Below are positions 13,240 to 13,495 of a DNA stretch of 13,495 bases, one piece after another; within the stretch, counting starts at the first letter, position 1, and each line of letters begins with the position of its first letter. Origin of the DNA: Bacteroidales bacterium (GTDB taxonomy: Bacteria > Bacteroidota > Bacteroidia > Bacteroidales > Muribaculaceae); NCBI GenBank assembly GCA_030526455.1, contig JAUNCU010000069.1, positions 1 through 13,495 of the forward strand. The letters are read 5' to 3'. The notes beneath the pieces are model-generated. The model made no database searches. It saw only the letters and a program-made list of their open reading frames with translations, and was not told the origin of the DNA. The position numbers were made by a program, and so were the translations under genes.

Positions 13240-13303
13240 GCGCCCAGAGGAGGCGGGCGGGAGATTAAGGTAGTGAGGGGGACTGTATCAATACGTAGAA
13301 AAT

Positions 13304-13396
13304 GGTAGGGACGCGACACTTCACGTCCGCATTAGGCGTTGGTAATCAGAATGATAGCCTTCGCCTGGCGCGGACGCGAAGTATCGCGTCCCTACC
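13304..13396. repeat. 93-bp REP/MITE-like inverted repeat
   Basis: A 27-base arm at 13304-13330, beginning GGTAGGGACGCGA, is matched by its reverse complement at 13370-13396, ending TCGCGTCCCTACC, with only two differences, both transitions that keep G-U pairing. The 39-base centre contains a further AGGCG/CGCCT pair (13334-13338 and 13362-13366). No target-site duplication is obvious. It fits a non-coding palindromic mobile element. The rest of 13240-13495 shows no gene. Confidence 0.8.
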
Positions 13397-13495
13397 TTAT
13401 TCTGGGTTTTGACATCCCTCTGGGGAGGGGCTTTACGCTCCTAACGCGAGTTCGGGATAAGAAACTGTCTTTGGGCTTTAATCCGGGAATATGAT

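Noticed and set aside
13128..13319. 63-codon minus-strand open frame
   Set aside because: It covers the terminator of the Sel1-GYF operon and part of the inverted repeat, and has no protein features.

Overview
The window looks like chromosomal DNA of a Bacteroidales bacterium, most likely a Prevotella-like or Muribaculaceae-like gut anaerobe. Four things point there. Most minus-strand genes are preceded by the Bacteroidetes -7 box TAnnTTTG, and the best two also have a -33 TTG or TTTG at the expected distance. There are no clear Shine-Dalgarno sequences. The fumarate reductase is the frdCAB type with a fused cytochrome b558 subunit. Small proteins with a GYF_2 domain followed by a Gln/Pro linker are present. 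The genus is inferred, not proven.

Layout. Positions 1-162 hold degenerate CGAATTAA repeats and a strong hairpin terminator. Positions 163-1968 (minus) hold a complete HipB/HipA-type toxin-antitoxin pair with its own promoter and an operator-like inverted repeat. Positions 2116-3198 (minus) hold an exported SGNH hydrolase of the GxDLY type. Positions 3199-3648 are a gene-free spacer full of hairpins and G-runs. Positions 3649-5148 (minus) hold a succinyl-CoA:acetate-type CoA-transferase with a near-ideal promoter and a terminator. Positions 5305-6255 (minus) hold a two-gene unit: a GYF_2-DUF805 membrane protein, then an unrecognised 107-residue protein. Positions 6371-7498 (minus) hold an ATPase_2-type P-loop ATPase with a winged-helix-like C-terminus. 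Positions 7499-7925 are a second structured spacer. Positions 7926-11423 (minus) hold the frdC-frdA-frdB operon. Positions 11424-11788 are a divergent control region. Positions 11789-13127 (plus) hold an exported Sel1/TPR-like protein and a GYF_2-CD225 membrane protein, closed by a strong terminator. Positions 13240-13495 hold a 93-bp REP/MITE-like inverted repeat and no gene.

How the genes fit together. Fumarate reductase makes succinate as the end of anaerobic electron transport. The CoA-transferase can move CoA between acetyl-CoA and succinate, giving acetate plus succinyl-CoA, or feed the methylmalonyl-CoA route to propionate. The two loci therefore fit the succinate/acetate/propionate fermentation of Bacteroidales, though they are not one operon. 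Two GYF_2 membrane proteins lie about 6.4 kb apart on opposite strands. They share a nearly identical N-terminal module but carry different membrane domains.

The less explained material is mostly non-coding or small: the hairpin arrays, the frd leader, the TTGCAA palindrome cluster, the GYF fusion pair with its neighbours, and the 107-residue protein. No phage, CRISPR array, tRNA, rRNA or intact insertion sequence was seen.
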